Shown: positions 62,153 to 64,000 of the stretch, piece after piece
Layout of the letters: each line of letters opens with the position of its first letter
How positions within the stretch are numbered: the stretch's first letter is position 1
NCBI GenBank assembly: GCA_913057175.1
Contig: CAJXNP010000001.1
Coordinates: 460,304-524,303, forward strand
From: an uncultured Cytophagales bacterium
Lineage (GTDB): Bacteria > Bacteroidota > Bacteroidia > Cytophagales > Cyclobacteriaceae
Reading direction: 5' to 3'
Length of the DNA: 64,000 nucleotides
Translations under genes and position numbers: made by a program
The notes under the pieces: model-generated
Databases searched by the model: none
What the model was told of the DNA's origin: nothing
What the model saw: only the letters and a program-made list of their open reading frames with translations

Positions 62153-62428
62153 ATGTTCAATTTAAATAATGAAAAGATGAAAAAGTTTGTAGTAAATGAA
62201 CCAACAGGCTATCTCGGAGACGATCAAGGAGGACACCTTGTAAATGGCAAACGAGGAGTTGAGGTATCCTTTGACAACGATGAAGAAGAGTTCGAAGATG
62301 AAGCCGTAATTGCAATGAACAGCCAATTCATTGATGATGATGGGTTCGAAGATGAGTACGAGGACGATGAGGCTCTGAAAGTTATGACCGCCCCTTATCA
62401 ACAATCAAACCATGATGCCGAAAAGTAG
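62153..62428 (+). CDS. Small acidic protein in the accessory module
   Basis: A 91-residue protein if started at ATG 62153, 4 nt after the XRE stop; a second ATG at 62177 (MKKFVVNEPTGYLGDD) gives 83 residues. It is very acidic in its second half (DNDEEEFEDEAVI and DDDGFEDEYEDDEALKV), without known family. Such DNA-mimic-like charge is seen in phage-encoded inhibitors, but also in simply disordered proteins. Its end overlaps the next gene by 17 nt. Confidence 0.6.
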   Translation: MFNLNNEKMKKFVVNEPTGYLGDDQGGHLVNGKRGVEVSFDNDEEEFEDEAVIAMNSQFIDDDGFEDEYEDDEALKVMTAPYQQSNHDAEK

Positions 62429-62702
62429 CTGGAAGGCTCCTGCTGATCCAGAGGCTTTGAAAGATCGGATTGTTATCCTACGTGGACAAAGGAAACGATT
62501 AAAGAAGCAACTGGATCAGTATGTTGAGCAACGGAGGAAAAAGAAGTTGCGATACCTAAAAAAAGGTTGGCCGCATACTTCATTTGAGTACCGTATCAAG
62601 ACAAGTGAATATTATCAAATGATAACAGAATTGGAAAGGCTCAAAGTAGAAATAAGAAGCTGCAAAAATATTTTAATAAAAAGATACGACATAAAAATAT
62701 AA
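62412..62702 (+). CDS. Small basic coiled-coil protein in the accessory module
   Basis: A 96-residue, strongly basic helical protein (VILRGQRKRLKKQLDQYVEQRRKKKLRYLKKG) with a C-terminal helix (EYYQMITELERLKVEIRSCKNILIK). It starts inside the end of the acidic-protein gene, so the acidic and basic products are made together. It ends 2 nt before the next ATG. No family recognised. Confidence 0.6.
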   Translation: MMPKSSWKAPADPEALKDRIVILRGQRKRLKKQLDQYVEQRRKKKLRYLKKGWPHTSFEYRIKTSEYYQMITELERLKVEIRSCKNILIKRYDIKI

Positions 62703-62704
62703 TT

Positions 62705-63571
62705 ATGACAACTATTCAAACAGAAGCAGGCACAATCAACCTGTCAGAATACAAGCTAAAAAACAGTAGTCCAATTTATTTAGAATCATTGACATCCAAA
62801 TTGGAGAATTCATCGATACTAAATCAAAGCAGCAATACACACCATTCTTTTTTGAATTTAGCAGATACGGCATCCGTTAGAAACAAAGTTGAAGTTCTGC
62901 AAGCTAAAATTGAGGAACTGGAATTGGATCGTTCTGATAACCGCAGAGATAAGGTAAAATTTGAACGTCGACAAATCAACCGTGGGCATCCACTTAGGGA
63001 AGGTTGGCAAACTAAGTTCGACAAAAAGACGGAAAATATTGAGCTTGAAATTGACTGCAAAAAAATTGAATGCAATGTATTGCAAGAGCTACTTACAGAA
63101 TTACAGGAACACAAGGACAAAGTTTTAAAGCGTGACCACGCTTCGATGGTCTTGAAGTACGGTCCTAAAAACATGCGTAGGACAGGACGTGTTGAAAGGT
63201 ATTTTGAAGATGGTGTAGAAGTCGAGCGCAGATTCGACCAAGTAGACTATCAAGACACAGGTTTCGTGGATGGCGTTTTATGTATCGATGATGATTGCAG
63301 TCCATATAATGGAATGGCAGTCTATGATTATGTCATACACATTGCCCGACCTTTCTTAACCGAAAAGCGTAATCGAGAAGTCAACCATGAAAAAGCTTTA
63401 CAGGAGTGGGCAGCCAATGGAAGTATTCCTAATCAACGACCTGCAAATCCTAAAAAGTTGACTAGGGATGACTGGCCTAAATGGCCAAAGTCTGTCAAAA
63501 ACTTCAAAGCTAAACAGAAGCAGCCAAAAACTGAATCTGTGCGAGAATCAACTTTAATAAGAACCACTTAA
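62705..63571 (+). CDS. 288-residue coiled-coil protein in the accessory module
   Basis: Central coiled coil (~55-145: NKVEVLQAKIEELELDRSDNRRDK, NIELEIDCKKIECNVLQELLTELQEHKDKV) joined to a mixed domain (~150-240: KYGPKNMRRTGRVERYFEDG, DTGFVDGVLCIDDDCSPYNGMAVYDYVIHIARPFL) and a basic, Pro/Lys-rich tail (DDWPKWPKSVKNFKAKQKQPK). No known family. It starts 2 nt after the basic-protein gene and appears to be the largest product of the module. Confidence 0.62.
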   Translation: MTTIQTEAGTINLSEYKLKNSSPIYLESLTSKLENSSILNQSSNTHHSFLNLADTASVRNKVEVLQAKIEELELDRSDNRRDKVKFERRQINRGHPLREGWQTKFDKKTENIELEIDCKKIECNVLQELLTELQEHKDKVLKRDHASMVLKYGPKNMRRTGRVERYFEDGVEVERRFDQVDYQDTGFVDGVLCIDDDCSPYNGMAVYDYVIHIARPFLTEKRNREVNHEKALQEWAANGSIPNQRPANPKKLTRDDWPKWPKSVKNFKAKQKQPKTESVRESTLIRTT

Positions 63572-63580
63572 TTAATCAAT

Positions 63581-63823
63581 ATGGACTTCGAAAAGGAAAT
63601 TAAACAAGCGCTTCATCATTGGGACAAAGTCCGAACGATGCAAGCTGAATACGACAAGCGTTATAGAGTAGCTTCACAATCGAGGGATGAAGGCGATCTA
63701 ATGGCAGTTAATAGGGTTTCAGCTTTGTTAGAGGAATTCAAGCTTGAACAAGCTGATTTTATGTATCATTTGAAAAAGAAATTCAATGATCATTTAGCCC
63801 TGAAAGTGAGACATTATAATTGA
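63581..63823 (+). CDS. Small helical protein at the end of the module
   Basis: An 80-residue, all-helical soluble protein (EKEIKQALHHWDKVRTMQAEYDKRYRVASQSRD, LMAVNRVSALLEEFKLEQADFMYHLKKKFNDHLAL). It lies 9 nt after the coiled-coil gene and is probably translated from the same message. No family recognised. A GC-rich inverted repeat follows. Confidence 0.55.
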   Translation: MDFEKEIKQALHHWDKVRTMQAEYDKRYRVASQSRDEGDLMAVNRVSALLEEFKLEQADFMYHLKKKFNDHLALKVRHYN

Positions 63824-63886
63824 GTTCTTTTTCATTAGTAATAGAGTTAAATGTTTGTTCTCCATCTAGTTGATTTGTGAAGTAGA

Positions 63887-63946
63887 AGGGGCAGGGTACT
63901 TTGGATTTAAATTGGTTCTTGTCATAGGCTGTCCAGCCCTGCCCCT
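63887..63946. repeat. Long-looped GC-rich inverted repeat
   Basis: Perfect 10-bp arms AGGGGCAGGG (63887-63896) and CCCTGCCCCT (63937-63946), 40 nt apart, in an otherwise AT-rich tail of the window. It follows the last gene of the module and may be its terminator or the mark of another element. Confidence 0.55.
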
Positions 63947-64000
63947 AATTATTTGAATGTGAAACTTTAGTTATCAAAGGGGACGCCTCGGCCAAGGCTG

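Noticed and set aside
58878..63823. Complete prophage or conjugative element
   Set aside because: Tailless SSB, DUF3102, XRE and coiled-coil genes are suggestive, but no integrase, capsid, terminase, relaxase or attachment site is visible in the window.

Overview
The window reads as chromosomal DNA of a Bacteroidota member, most likely a marine or soil member of the order Cytophagales. The support is indirect: a giant SprB-repeat surface protein, a DUF2723 membrane protein, an LptE-like lipoprotein fragment next to SecG, a four-helix-bundle (S23-type) gene, paired SO2930-type diheme cytochrome and beta-helix lipoproteins, few Shine-Dalgarno sequences, and TAnnTTTG-like -7 boxes. No rRNA, tRNA or CRISPR array was recognised.

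Layout. 1-1.7 kb: tail of an lptE-like gene, a TPR-like acidic protein and secG. 1.7-14.8 kb: mostly single housekeeping genes (GH15 hydrolase, M48 lipoprotein protease, FAH-family enzyme, M23 peptidase, Bcp peroxidase, POT peptide transporter, ATP-dependent PEP carboxykinase, a TrpF-like protein without its catalytic Cys), with palindromic repeat elements and a frameshifted IS200-like transposase in between. 15-17.7 kb: an ABC1/AarF kinase, a phasin-like protein and a TerB-like protein. 18.3-25.0 kb: one 2236-residue exported protein with 27 SprB-type repeats and a C-terminal OmpA domain. 25-33.3 kb: small membrane proteins, a DEAD-box RNA helicase, a BASS-type transporter, a hicBA toxin-antitoxin pair and a DUF3098-DUF2723 fusion.

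33.6-35.5 kb holds a histidine kinase/response regulator pair. Convergent to it is the most interesting metabolic locus, a tightly packed minus-strand operon (43.0 down to 35.5 kb). It encodes a small nuclease-like protein, a fibronectin-III membrane protein, a sodium:solute symporter, a 41-residue membrane microprotein overlapping both neighbours, an aspartate-carbamoyltransferase paralogue with altered aspartate-binding residues, an AsnB-type amidotransferase, an M20 N-carbamoyl/allantoate-type amidohydrolase and an isochorismatase-family amidase. Together they suggest uptake and turnover of a carbamoylated (ureido) compound whose identity cannot be read from the sequence.

43.5-57.9 kb is again ordinary chromosome: DUF3052, DUF748, a PLP decarboxylase, a metalloprotease-like lipoprotein, flotillin with its NfeD partner, a gamma-glutamylcyclotransferase-like protein, DUF4861, MiaA, the beta-helix/diheme cytochrome pair and a diacylglycerol-kinase-like protein. 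From 58 kb to the end lies an accessory region: a RAYT-type transposase bracketed by inverted repeats, an SSB divergent from a DUF3102 protein across a symmetry-rich intergenic stretch, an orphan AT-rich gene, a histone-H1-like protein, and a five-gene phage- or plasmid-like module that starts with an XRE regulator and runs to the window edge.
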